39,065 nt of DNA, from positions 1 to 39,065 of the forward strand of contig CAZWLL010000020.1 in the NCBI GenBank assembly GCA_964634795.1. The letters are read 5' to 3'. The DNA comes from UMGS1696 sp964634795. GTDB taxonomy: Bacteria > Bacillota > Clostridia > Oscillospirales > CAG-272. Below, one piece after another: positions 7,130 through 14,300 of the stretch (positions are counted from its first letter, which is position 1; every line of letters starts with the position of its first letter). The notes beneath the pieces are model-generated. The model saw nothing but the letters and a program-made list of their open reading frames with translations, had not been told where the DNA came from and did no database searches. The position numbers were made by a program, and so were the translations under genes.

Positions 7130-8368
7130 TTAATACCAAGAGTTTTCGTCGTAGTTATTGTAATCTTCGGAGTTGTCATAGCTGTCGTAATATTCGGAAT
7201 CGTTATAACTGTCGTTACTGTCGTAATAATAATCGTCGTAGTACTCTTCGGTCTCGTTTTCGGATTCGGTATTAGAATCATTCGATAGGGATGAGCCGGC
7301 ATACGGATTTGTGATTATTTGCTGTTCCGTTTCGGTTTCCTCGACAGACGAGTCAGATACCGACTCATCGGTATCGGTCAGCTTTTTTACGAGGTCGCTC
7401 GGCAAAGTATATTCCGTGAAGCTGATGCTGCCGATTTCGGCGTCCTTACAAGCATTGTAAACAGCGGTAATGTTGTCGGATTGACCGATTAATGCCGTGA
7501 CAGTATATAAATCGAAAATACCGAGCATGGAATTAAGAGTGTGAGTTACATTATCGTAAATCGTATCGTAATTTCCGGAATATCCTTCAAAATAAATACA
7601 CGTAAAGGCTCCCATGCTTGAAAAAAGCTGTAGCTGACGGATGCCTTTTGCGTCAAGTAAGTAATCTGGCGAAAATGCGATTCCTATTTTGTTTTCTTCG
7701 AATTCAATCTCCGAAATATAGCTCCTGATCCATTTTGTATAGCTGTCATCGGACGCGGAAGGAAGCTTGATTATTACTCTGTTCACACCGAGGTTCGTCA
7801 GCTCCGATATAACGGTGCTGTCAATAAAGGCGGCATTCGAGGGGGAGGTTATATTACTGTTACTCGACGGAGTAATAAGCGCACATACATCAAGATTGAC
7901 TTGATTGGATTTGTTTATGCATGAAACAAGTGTATCGTACACTGCATTTTCTTCGGATATTTCTTGTCGTGCGATTTTTGCGAGTGACGGAGAGGAGTAG
8001 ATGAGACTGCCGTCATCGGAACACAATGGAATTATAATTGTATTGTAGTAGCTCGCGAGAATATCAATTGCATTCAGCATGTCACCGTCATCGGTATAAG
8101 CTGTAATATCTATACCGCAGGCTTTGATAGAAAAGTCGGAGACGGAGGTATTGTCGTACAATTCCGATGTATTATTACTGAGCTGTATGTCTGTGCTTTC
8201 ATCCGACGACTTCATTGACTCATCTGTCGCGGCTACCTTGTTTTTCAGGTAATTCCCGAGCATTGCCGACAATATGACAATAACAAGCGCGGCGCATATT
8301 ACAAAAAATATACGGAACAATACCTTTGACATTTTTCCGCCATCGGAACGTCTGCTGTAGTATTTCAT
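7130..8368 (-). CDS. Membrane-anchored extracellular protein with Tyr/Asp/Asn/Ser-rich C-terminal tail, function unknown
   Basis: The start chosen is the ATG at 8368 (MKYYSRRSDGG), behind GGTGA; an upstream TTG at 8413 lacks a better site. The protein is 412 residues. A basic N-terminus is followed by one membrane helix at about residues 15-35 and a Ser/Asp/Thr-rich linker. A domain of about 270 residues follows with alternating beta/alpha character (ITAYTDDGDMLNAIDIL, VNRVIIKLPSA, KIGIAFSPDYLLDAKGI), which could be a TIM-barrel-like extracellular fold; I could not assign a family. The last 70 residues are very acidic and rich in Tyr, Asn and Ser (repeats such as YYDDYYYDSNDSYND). The gene follows a PrsA-like foldase lipoprotein by 69 bases, so the foldase could help it mature. 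Confidence 0.75.
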   Translation of the reverse strand: MKYYSRRSDGGKMSKVLFRIFFVICAALVIVILSAMLGNYLKNKVAATDESMKSSDESTDIQLSNNTSELYDNTSVSDFSIKACGIDITAYTDDGDMLNAIDILASYYNTIIIPLCSDDGSLIYSSPSLAKIARQEISEENAVYDTLVSCINKSNQVNLDVCALITPSSNSNITSPSNAAFIDSTVISELTNLGVNRVIIKLPSASDDSYTKWIRSYISEIEFEENKIGIAFSPDYLLDAKGIRQLQLFSSMGAFTCIYFEGYSGNYDTIYDNVTHTLNSMLGIFDLYTVTALIGQSDNITAVYNACKDAEIGSISFTEYTLPSDLVKKLTDTDESVSDSSVEETETEQQIITNPYAGSSLSNDSNTESENETEEYYDDYYYDSNDSYNDSEYYDSYDNSEDYNNYDENSWY

Positions 8369-8437
8369 TAAATCACCATGGTTTAAGGATACGCTGAATA
8401 AATCAACCTTCAATCAGTGTTTTCCTGAATATAGTTT

Positions 8438-9451
8438 TTATTTCAAACTCAATACGGAATAATTTTCCATTTCACTTGTGTATGTTACGGAAAGCTCCTT
8501 TTGCTTTTCGGCAAGGATAAGATTGTATCTGCCGCGGATATAATCATCGGCAAGCTCATCGAAATTATCGGCTATATACTCTGCATCCTTAGGATAACGC
8601 TTGATAATACTGAATCCCGCACTCGTTTTTACTATGTCGCTGATTTCGCCTATTTCAAGAGCAAATGCGGCTTCCTCGAATTCTTCATAATAACTTCCGC
8701 GTGAGATATAGTAGCCGTTATCGGTATTAAATAGGTACAGATCGTTGCCGTACTCCTGTATCATTTCATCAAAATCGGCACCGTTATTCAGTTTATCGAG
8801 TATTTCTTCGGCAAGCGCGAGATTTTCTTCATCCGTGTTGCCGTTATCGCTTGATAAAAGTATCTGTTTTACATGAATGAACTCCGCACTGGCAAGAATT
8901 GTTTCAAGCTCTTCGTCGGATGACGGAATTACACCGTCGGTCATCATTTTTTGAATTAATTCTTCGGAAAGTATATCGTTTTGCTCTATAAAACGATATA
9001 CCGCATCGTTCATATTATATTTTGCGATATCGTTTACATATGTCTCGTAGTCATCGTCATATCCTTCGTAAATCGCATCCATCTGAATGTCAAGAGTATC
9101 CTGTACATAGCTGTCCGACGGCAAGATTCCGTACTGTTCACATACATATTGCGTTGTATATAAGTGAACTATCGTTTCTTCTATAGCTTCATTCAATTCT
9201 TCAAGCAGTTCGGCACCGCTTTCGCCCAGCCAAATTTCACTGCCGCTGCCGTTTTCGTAATCGGCCTTGGTGTTGAGTGCGACATATCTGTATAATTCGA
9301 GCGGAACCTCGTAGCTTCCGACTGTCATTACAACGGTTTTGTCTTCCTGTGAGCTTTCAAGCAGTTTCTCGCTGTTGCCGCATGACGGAAGAGTCAGAAG
9401 TACGGCGGAAAGAGATAAACAAGCTAATATTTTTATTGAATTATTTTTCAT
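8438..9451 (-). CDS. PrsA/SurA-like peptidylprolyl isomerase lipoprotein (parvulin type)
   Basis: Started at the ATG at 9451, the protein is 337 residues; a GTG three codons upstream is possible. A signal peptide with lipobox LTLPSC predicts lipidation at Cys24. An N-terminal helical chaperone region (about 40-180) is followed by a parvulin-type PpiC domain. It is recognisable by FIHVKQILLSS, a LAEEILDKLNNGADFDEMI helix, FEEAAFALEIGEISDIVKT and GFSIIKRYPK. Such proteins assist folding of secreted proteins on the outer membrane face. Some parvulin residues differ from the classical GDLG motif (here NTDNGYYISRG), so isomerase activity is not certain. It probably starts the minus-strand operon that includes the tail-bearing protein and the phosphoesterase. 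Confidence 0.83.
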   Translation of the reverse strand: MKNNSIKILACLSLSAVLLTLPSCGNSEKLLESSQEDKTVVMTVGSYEVPLELYRYVALNTKADYENGSGSEIWLGESGAELLEELNEAIEETIVHLYTTQYVCEQYGILPSDSYVQDTLDIQMDAIYEGYDDDYETYVNDIAKYNMNDAVYRFIEQNDILSEELIQKMMTDGVIPSSDEELETILASAEFIHVKQILLSSDNGNTDEENLALAEEILDKLNNGADFDEMIQEYGNDLYLFNTDNGYYISRGSYYEEFEEAAFALEIGEISDIVKTSAGFSIIKRYPKDAEYIADNFDELADDYIRGRYNLILAEKQKELSVTYTSEMENYSVLSLK

Positions 9452-9479
9452 AACAAACACCGATTAATATAAATATACT

Positions 9480-9485
9480 ATTATA
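9480..9485 (-). promoter_or_regulatory. Putative -10 element of the foldase operon
   Basis: TATAAT on the minus strand lies 29 bases upstream of the ATG at 9451. I found no good -35 at 16-18 bases, so the assignment is tentative. Confidence 0.4.
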
Positions 9486-9582
9486 CTATAGCAAATTCAT
9501 ATTAACTAAACATGAACGATGATAAAGTATAAGGTTAATTTGTCATCATCACAAATAAGGGGTATAACATGCGCAAAAAACA

Positions 9583-9611
9583 TTGCAAAAAGTACCGTTA
9601 TATGATATAAT
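9583..9611 (+). promoter_or_regulatory. Promoter of hprK
   Basis: -35 TTGCAA (9583-9588), 17-base spacer, -10 TATAAT (9606-9611) preceded by TGA (extended -10). Confidence 0.8.
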
Positions 9612-9654
9612 TCCTATAATAATAAAGATATGATCGGAGTCAACGCTAATAATT

Positions 9655-10593
9655 ATGGAAGAATTCACAAACAGAGTAGACTTGCAGAAGATTATCAGCG
9701 AATACGAGCTGAAAGTAATACATACTCCCGAGGATCCGTCGAAAATCATGATAACATCATCGGACGTAAATCGCCCCGGACTTGTTCTCGCAGGATTTTT
9801 CGAGCATTTCGATCCAAAAAGAATACAGATAATAGGAAACGCCGAATCAATGTATTTAAAGCAGATGTCGGAAGATTTGCGCCGTGAAAGATTAACGGAT
9901 TATTTCAAACGGCATCCCGTAGCGGTTGTGGTAACTCACGGCAATCAGGCTGATCCTATACTTGTCGAGGTGGCTGAGTATTTTGAAATACCGGTATGCG
10001 CAACCGATGAAAACACGAGTGATTTTATGGCGGCGCTTATTTCGTTCCTTCATGTACAGCTTGCACCGCAAATTACACGTCACGGAGTACTTGTAGAGGT
10101 CTACGGCGAAGGAATATTTATAACAGGCGACAGCGGAGTAGGAAAGAGCGAAACCGCGATAGAGCTTATCAAGAGAGGTCACAGGTTTATTGCCGACGAT
10201 GCTGTTGAACTGAGAAAGGTATCGGCAAAATCAATTGTAGGTACCGCTCCCGAAATACTCAAGTATTATATCGAACTGCGCGGTATAGGAATCGTCGATG
10301 TAAGACGGCTGTTCGGTATGGGTTCTGTTAAGGCAACCGAAAAAATCGATATGGTAATTAATCTCGAGCCTTGGGTGCAGGGAAAAATGTACGACAGACT
10401 GGGACTTGAGACGGATTTTACCGATATAATGGGCATAAAGATACCGATGACGACAATACCGGTAAAACCCGGACGCAACCTTGCCGTCGTTCTGGAAATA
10501 GCCGCCATGAACAACCGTCAGAAAAAGATGGGATACAATACAGCGGAAGAATTCAACAGAAAGCTCATGCAGAATATGGGCATAGAAGAATAA
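9655..10593 (+). CDS. hprK: HPr kinase/phosphorylase
   Basis: HprK phosphorylates and dephosphorylates Ser46 of HPr, the central signal of carbon catabolite repression in Firmicutes. The protein is 312 residues, normal for the family. The C-terminal kinase domain shows the Walker A motif GDSGVGKS (158-165), the conserved His in RHGVLVEVYG (about 143), the paired aspartates of IADDAVEL (181-182) and the family signature ELRGIGIVDVRRLFG (207-221). The N-terminal domain (1-130) is the HprK-type regulatory domain. The ribosome site is weak: the only GGAG (9636-9639) lies 15 bases from the ATG. Given the many glycosidases and sugar-binding lipoproteins here, catabolite control of those genes is expected but not shown. 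Confidence 0.96.
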   Translation: MEEFTNRVDLQKIISEYELKVIHTPEDPSKIMITSSDVNRPGLVLAGFFEHFDPKRIQIIGNAESMYLKQMSEDLRRERLTDYFKRHPVAVVVTHGNQADPILVEVAEYFEIPVCATDENTSDFMAALISFLHVQLAPQITRHGVLVEVYGEGIFITGDSGVGKSETAIELIKRGHRFIADDAVELRKVSAKSIVGTAPEILKYYIELRGIGIVDVRRLFGMGSVKATEKIDMVINLEPWVQGKMYDRLGLETDFTDIMGIKIPMTTIPVKPGRNLAVVLEIAAMNNRQKKMGYNTAEEFNRKLMQNMGIEE

Positions 10594-10613
10594 CACAATA
10601 CATCATATAATGC

Positions 10614-10651
10614 GAAAATCTTCGTCATGAGAGACGGGGATTTTTGTTTTT
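10614..10651 (+). terminator. Rho-independent terminator after hprK
   Basis: AAAATCTTCGTC (about 10615-10626) pairs with GACGGGGATTTT (about 10633-10644) using two G-U pairs, followed by a T-rich run. Confidence 0.7.
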
Positions 10652-10733
10652 GTGATATATTGCAATGAGCATTCCTATGCGTGAGAAAAAACTGTGTAAA
10701 GAATAGATTTTATGTTAACCTATTTGTGCGGGA

Positions 10734-10762
10734 TTGAATTTGCCTTTTGCCTGTGTTATAAT
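10734..10762 (+). promoter_or_regulatory. Promoter of the folT-folC transcript
   Basis: -35 TTGAAT (10734-10739), 17-base spacer, -10 TATAAT (10757-10762) with upstream TGT (extended -10). It places the RNA start near 10769, immediately before the riboswitch. Confidence 0.8.
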
Positions 10763-10770
10763 TTTATCAT

Positions 10771-10867
10771 ACGGAAAGTTCTCACAGAGTAGATTTTCGG
10801 GCGTAAAGTGCCGACAAAACGGGGAGTTGTTTGTCGGACGAAAGCTTAGTGAATTGCCGATTTTCGT
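10771..10867 (+). promoter_or_regulatory. Tetrahydrofolate (THF) riboswitch
   Basis: The closing stem is ACGGAAA (10771-10777) with TTTTCGT (10861-10867). Inside are the conserved blocks GAGTAGA (10787-10793) and GCGTAAAGTG (10801-10810). The stem CCGACAAA/TTTGTCGG (10811-10818/10830-10837) has a G-rich pseudoknot-type loop ACGGGGAGTTG. ACGAAAGC (10838-10845) and AGTGAATTGC (10848-10857) follow. These blocks match, in order, the known class-I THF riboswitch of Firmicutes. The next genes are folT and folC, exactly the expected targets. Binding of reduced folate should lower expression of folate uptake and polyglutamylation. Confidence 0.88.
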
Positions 10868-10892
10868 TAAAACATCACTCGGTAATTTATGA

Positions 10893-10939
10893 TACAAACG
10901 TGACTGCTACAGACTTGAATGTCTGCAGCTGCATTTGTA
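10893..10939 (+). promoter_or_regulatory. Leader hairpin between the THF aptamer and folT
   Basis: TACAAA (10893-10898) pairs with TTTGTA (10934-10939). Inside, GCTACAGAC (10906-10914) pairs with GTCTGCAGC (10921-10929) with one mismatch. No T-run follows, so it is not an obvious terminator. The leader continues another 137 bases to the folT start, long for this riboswitch class. I see no clear terminator or Shine-Dalgarno-masking stem in the rest. Confidence 0.5.
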
Positions 10940-11075
10940 AGCCGCTGCGGTCCGAAATTCGCATCCCGCTGTACATAAAAAAGAGCCTATCCCTCTCGAA
11001 AATGTTCAGGCGTGTGATTATTGTTCACATTCCGTATTACGCATACGCAAGCACGACATTTTGGGGAGGTTTTTT

Positions 11076-11648
11076 ATGAACAATAATGTCAAAAAAAGAA
11101 GCGGCAGTCGGTCGATAAGAGTTATTACGACATCTGCGATTTTGATTGCACTTGAGATAGTGCTGAATCGTTTTTGCTCTATTAACACACTCGGCTGGAA
11201 AATCGGCTTCAGCTTTGTTCCGATTGTGGCTGCAGCTGTAATATACGGTCCTTATATCGGTGCGGCAGTCGGCGGTTTAGGGGATCTTATCGGTGCGATT
11301 TTGTTTCCTATAGGTCCGTATTTCCCCGGTTTTACCGTTTGTGCGGCACTAATGGGATTTGTTTACGGTTTGTTCCTTTGCACAAACAGCATGTACGGAC
11401 CTGATTCCTTGCTGAAATTCAGGAATGTAAGTCTGATTCGCAATATTATCCCCGCGGTGCTGATAAACGGAATTGTGATAGGACTTTTTATCAATACAAT
11501 TTGGGTGAGCATTTTATACGGCTCGAAAACATACTGGGGATGGTTTATGTACCGTCTTCCCGAGTATGCATTAATGGTTCCCGTTAAGATAATAATTATT
11601 CCGATAATAGTAAAGCTTTGCGGAAAAATAAAGAAAACGATCGGTTGA
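11076..11648 (+). CDS. folT: Folate ECF transporter substrate-binding (S) component
   Basis: The protein is 190 residues starting at the ATG at 11076 behind GGGGAGG (11063-11069). It is an integral membrane protein with about six hydrophobic segments. The N-terminal ECF S-component pattern is visible (a basic start, then TTSAILIALEIVLNRFC), followed by the GFSFVPIVAAAVIYGPYIGA block and a GxxGDLIGAILFP motif typical of FolT-like proteins. It captures the vitamin and docks to a shared ECF energy-coupling module (two ATPases and EcfT), which is not in this window. The THF riboswitch upstream and folC downstream (4 bases later) support folate as the ligand. Confidence 0.88.
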   Translation: MNNNVKKRSGSRSIRVITTSAILIALEIVLNRFCSINTLGWKIGFSFVPIVAAAVIYGPYIGAAVGGLGDLIGAILFPIGPYFPGFTVCAALMGFVYGLFLCTNSMYGPDSLLKFRNVSLIRNIIPAVLINGIVIGLFINTIWVSILYGSKTYWGWFMYRLPEYALMVPVKIIIIPIIVKLCGKIKKTIG

Positions 11649-11652
11649 TGCT

Positions 11653-12936
11653 ATGACATACGAAGAAGCTATTGAATATATTCATTCCGTACAATGGCGC
11701 GGAAGTCGTCCCGGACTTGAAAGAATAACCGAGCTTATGGGAAAGCTCGGAAATCCAGAGGACAGTTTGCGCTTCATACATGTTGCCGGAACAAACGGCA
11801 AAGGCTCGACATGCGAGATGCTGTCATCCATACTTTTGGCTGCAGGGTATAAAGTAGGTCTTTTTACGTCACCGTACATTGAAAATTTCAATGAAAGAAT
11901 AATGTACTGCGGCGAAAATATACGTGATGACGAGTTGGCAGAGGAGACAGAGCTTGTCCGTCGGTATGCGGATACCATGACGGATGCGCCGACGGAGTTC
12001 GAGCTTATCACAGCTATTGCGCTTTCGTACTACAAAAGAAAAGGCTGCGATTTCGTTGTATTCGAGTGCGGACTCGGTGGACGACTGGATTCCACAAACG
12101 TTATAAAGACTCCCGTGTTATCGGTAATTACGGGAATAGATCTTGATCACACCGCGATTCTCGGCAACACCACGGCTGAAATAGCGGCGGAAAAAGCAGG
12201 CATAATCAAGGAAGGCATACCCGTGCTTTTCGGAGAGGGCGATGACGCCGCGGCTGAGGTAATTAAAGCAAAAGCGCTGGAAAAGCATTCGGCTTATTAC
12301 CGTACCGATTTTTCGGCGATAACAGATGTAAAAACTAACCTCGACATGACAAGCTTTATGTTTAACGGACGCTGTGTTCGGCTGTCCTTGCACGGATTGT
12401 ATCAGACAAGAAACGCCGCTACCGTTATAACGGCAGTGAACATATTGCGTGACGTCGGTATTAAAATTTCCGATGATGCATTGGCTAAGGGACTGCTTAA
12501 CGCGCATTGGAAAGCAAGATTTGAAACGCTCTCGAGAGACCCTCTCGTTATATATGATGGGGCACATAATCCTAACGGAATCACATCGGCTGTTGAAAAT
12601 ATTGAGTGTTATCTTTCACCGCTGACGAATGACGGAAAGATTGTGCTTCTCATGGGTGTGATGGCAGATAAGAATCACAGAGAGATGATAAAAATGCTGT
12701 CTCCGCTGACGTCAGCCGCATATACGGTTACGCCCGACAATGCCCGCTCACTTGACTCGGATAAGGTTATGCTTGAGTTCAGAGAGAACGGTGTTGACGC
12801 TCATGCGTGTGAAACCATACGAGACGGTGTAGCGGAAGCGGTAAAATGTGCGGTTAAAGAAAAAAGACCGCTTGTATGTCTCGGCTCGTTATACATGTAT
12901 GCCGATGTTAAGAAAGCGGTCTATGCTGTGCTTTGA
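11653..12936 (+). CDS. folC: Folylpolyglutamate synthase / dihydrofolate synthase
   Basis: FolC adds glutamate to folates in an ATP-dependent reaction, trapping them in the cell. The protein is 427 residues. The Mur-ligase P-loop HVAGTNGKGST is at residues 43-53, followed by LFTSPYIENFNERI, the metal and substrate loop. ECGLGGRLDSTN is near residues 138-149 and DGAHNPNG near residue 300. The ATG lies 4 bases after the folT stop and has no good ribosome site, so translation is probably coupled to folT. Imported folate from FolT is its likely substrate. The in-frame length and motifs are complete. Confidence 0.95.
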   Translation: MTYEEAIEYIHSVQWRGSRPGLERITELMGKLGNPEDSLRFIHVAGTNGKGSTCEMLSSILLAAGYKVGLFTSPYIENFNERIMYCGENIRDDELAEETELVRRYADTMTDAPTEFELITAIALSYYKRKGCDFVVFECGLGGRLDSTNVIKTPVLSVITGIDLDHTAILGNTTAEIAAEKAGIIKEGIPVLFGEGDDAAAEVIKAKALEKHSAYYRTDFSAITDVKTNLDMTSFMFNGRCVRLSLHGLYQTRNAATVITAVNILRDVGIKISDDALAKGLLNAHWKARFETLSRDPLVIYDGAHNPNGITSAVENIECYLSPLTNDGKIVLLMGVMADKNHREMIKMLSPLTSAAYTVTPDNARSLDSDKVMLEFRENGVDAHACETIRDGVAEAVKCAVKEKRPLVCLGSLYMYADVKKAVYAVL

Positions 12937-12989
12937 ATATTGATGAGTGACCGAGAAAAACGATTAAATTTTATCTTGAGTAATATATA

Positions 12990-13646
12990 ATGAGAAAAAA
13001 ATTAACTGTACTTGTTTTTTGCTGCATTGCTATTCTAACCTCGTGTTCTCTGACCGATAAGCTTGGGTTCGATACATATGACTATATGAGCGAGAGTGTT
13101 ACGTCAGTTCACGATACTGATGATGAGGATGCTGAGAGAATACATGGCATGCTTGCCGTTCTTGCTGCGGATAAAGAAAAGCTTCCTTATTTCGAAAATA
13201 TGAGCGACGCAATAAACGAATACAGGGATGCTGTTTTGCTGTATATGCTTGATGATGAATATGCGAAGTTTTCCGGAAACACCGAGCTTATCGAAAAAGC
13301 GGAGAAAGCATATCCCGAGTACACCATTTCACAGATAATTCCCGCGAGTGAGTTTGAGGCAATGATGTACAGATATTTCGGCGGTGATGTTAAAATAACG
13401 CATCGTGACGGGGAGAGATTTAAATATTTGTCGAAGGTTGAAGCATATATTTCTCTCGCTGTTACGAAGTCATCAAAGCCGGACACCGAGATAACATATT
13501 TAGCCGAAACCGATAAAACATATCGCGTGAAATTCAAGGTATGTTCTTCATCGGATGATGATAATGAGTATTTTGCTTTAATCATCAAAAGAGACGACGG
13601 TACGCTTTATTTCAAAAAGCTGCTGAACGGCAAGGATGTAAGCTGA
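12990..13646 (+). CDS. Small acidic lipoprotein of unknown function
   Basis: The protein is 218 residues. A signal peptide ends in the lipobox AILTSC with Cys19 as lipid anchor. The mature part is acidic and mixed alpha/beta (EYRDAVLLYMLDDEYAKF, MMYRYFGGDVKITHRDGERF, YRVKFKVCSSSDDDNEYFALIIK). The second half alternates like a small nuclear transport factor 2-type or cystatin-like fold, but I cannot assign a family. It follows folC by 53 bases with no terminator in between, so it may be part of the riboswitch-controlled transcript, although no folate link is evident. Confidence 0.75.
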   Translation: MRKKLTVLVFCCIAILTSCSLTDKLGFDTYDYMSESVTSVHDTDDEDAERIHGMLAVLAADKEKLPYFENMSDAINEYRDAVLLYMLDDEYAKFSGNTELIEKAEKAYPEYTISQIIPASEFEAMMYRYFGGDVKITHRDGERFKYLSKVEAYISLAVTKSSKPDTEITYLAETDKTYRVKFKVCSSSDDDNEYFALIIKRDDGTLYFKKLLNGKDVS

Positions 13647-13666
13647 ATTATAATTTAAAAAGATAT

Positions 13667-14164
13667 TTATACCTTAAAGAGCACCTGAGATATTTTCGGG
13701 TGCTTTTTCATGTAAACAGCTAAAACCGTACCGAGAATTCCGCATGATATGATTTCACCGAGCCCTACTGTAAGTGCGAAATACGGAAACATATTGAATC
13801 CGCCTACGCCTGACATTATAAGTACTATCGGTATTATTACAGAATTTGAAACGATAGTGGGAACGGACGAAAGCATGGGAGTTTTAATAAAATACGTAAT
13901 TACCGCCGCGATAAGAGTGGCGATGGTACCGAAAACAATATCATATACGGTTCCGCCGCAGATAATGTTGGCGATAAAGCAGCCTATTGTGACTCCCGGA
14001 ACGGCAGATAGGGTAAAAATGGGAAGTACGCATAAGGCTTCAGATATTCTTATTTGTATTGCTCCCGAGGAAAGACCGAATGCCGCTGAAATCATGGTAA
14101 GAGCGACATATGCGGCGGCAATCATTGCGGAATGTGCGATAAATTGTGTTTTGCTGTTTTTCAT
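13667..14164 (-). CDS. queT: Queuosine precursor ECF transporter S component QueT
   Basis: The protein is 165 residues with about five or six membrane segments. It has the QueT-family core: AYVALTMISAAFGLSSGAIQ near residues 18-37 followed by IRISEALCVLPIF, then GCFIANIICGG and IVFGTIATLIAA. QueT captures a queuine or preQ precursor and uses a shared ECF module to import it. A preQ1-I riboswitch immediately upstream strongly supports the role. The AAAGGAA ribosome site is buried in a perfect hairpin (see leader). The 3' end overlaps the terminator of the convergent operon. Confidence 0.9.
   Translation of the reverse strand: MKNSKTQFIAHSAMIAAAYVALTMISAAFGLSSGAIQIRISEALCVLPIFTLSAVPGVTIGCFIANIICGGTVYDIVFGTIATLIAAVITYFIKTPMLSSVPTIVSNSVIIPIVLIMSGVGGFNMFPYFALTVGLGEIISCGILGTVLAVYMKKHPKISQVLFKV
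13680..13709 (+). terminator. Rho-independent terminator of the folT-folC-lipoprotein transcript
   Basis: AGCACCTGA (13680-13688) pairs with TCGGGTGCT (13696-13704, one G-U pair), followed by five T. The hairpin lies inside the 3' coding end of the convergent queT gene. Confidence 0.8.
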
Positions 14165-14166
14165 AT

Positions 14167-14189
14167 TTTTTCCTTTCGAAAAGGAAAAA
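14167..14189 (-). promoter_or_regulatory. Shine-Dalgarno-masking hairpin of queT
   Basis: On the minus strand, the T-run of the upstream terminator TTTTTCCTTT (14189-14180) is perfectly complementary to AAAGGAAAAA (14176-14167), which contains the queT ribosome site. The loop is 3 bases. The ATG follows at 14164. Thus, if transcription reads through, the same U-rich segment can block translation. Confidence 0.65.
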
Positions 14190-14219
14190 GCCGTGCGCTA
14201 CAAATAAGCGTCACAGCTT
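14180..14219 (-). terminator. Riboswitch terminator upstream of queT
   Basis: Minus-strand AAGCTGTGACGCT (14219-14207) pairs with AGCGCACGGCTT (14199-14188) with one bulged A and one G-U pair, followed by TTTTTCC. It begins 3 bases after the preQ1 aptamer. Confidence 0.8.
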
Positions 14220-14222
14220 GAT

Positions 14223-14263
14223 CCGTAGTTTTATTTTAAGTGAGGATGGTTACGAACTCACTT
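14223..14263 (-). promoter_or_regulatory. preQ1 class I riboswitch
   Basis: On the minus strand a 7-bp stem, AAGTGAG/CTCACTT (14263-14257 and 14244-14238), encloses the loop TTCGTAACCATC. Loop bases GTA (14253-14251) pair with TAC (14227-14225) in the A-rich tail TTAAAATAAAACTACGG, forming the H-type pseudoknot of preQ1-I riboswitches. The layout matches the Bacillus type, and queT lies downstream. preQ1 binding is expected to favour the adjacent terminator. Confidence 0.85.
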
Positions 14264-14300
14264 TTATTTATTTATTTGTATTGAGAATTCAGACGCAAGC

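Noticed and set aside
10831..11079. An 82-codon plus-strand open frame upstream of folT
   Set aside because: It starts inside the THF aptamer, has no ribosome site and overlaps the real folT start. The region is better explained as leader RNA.
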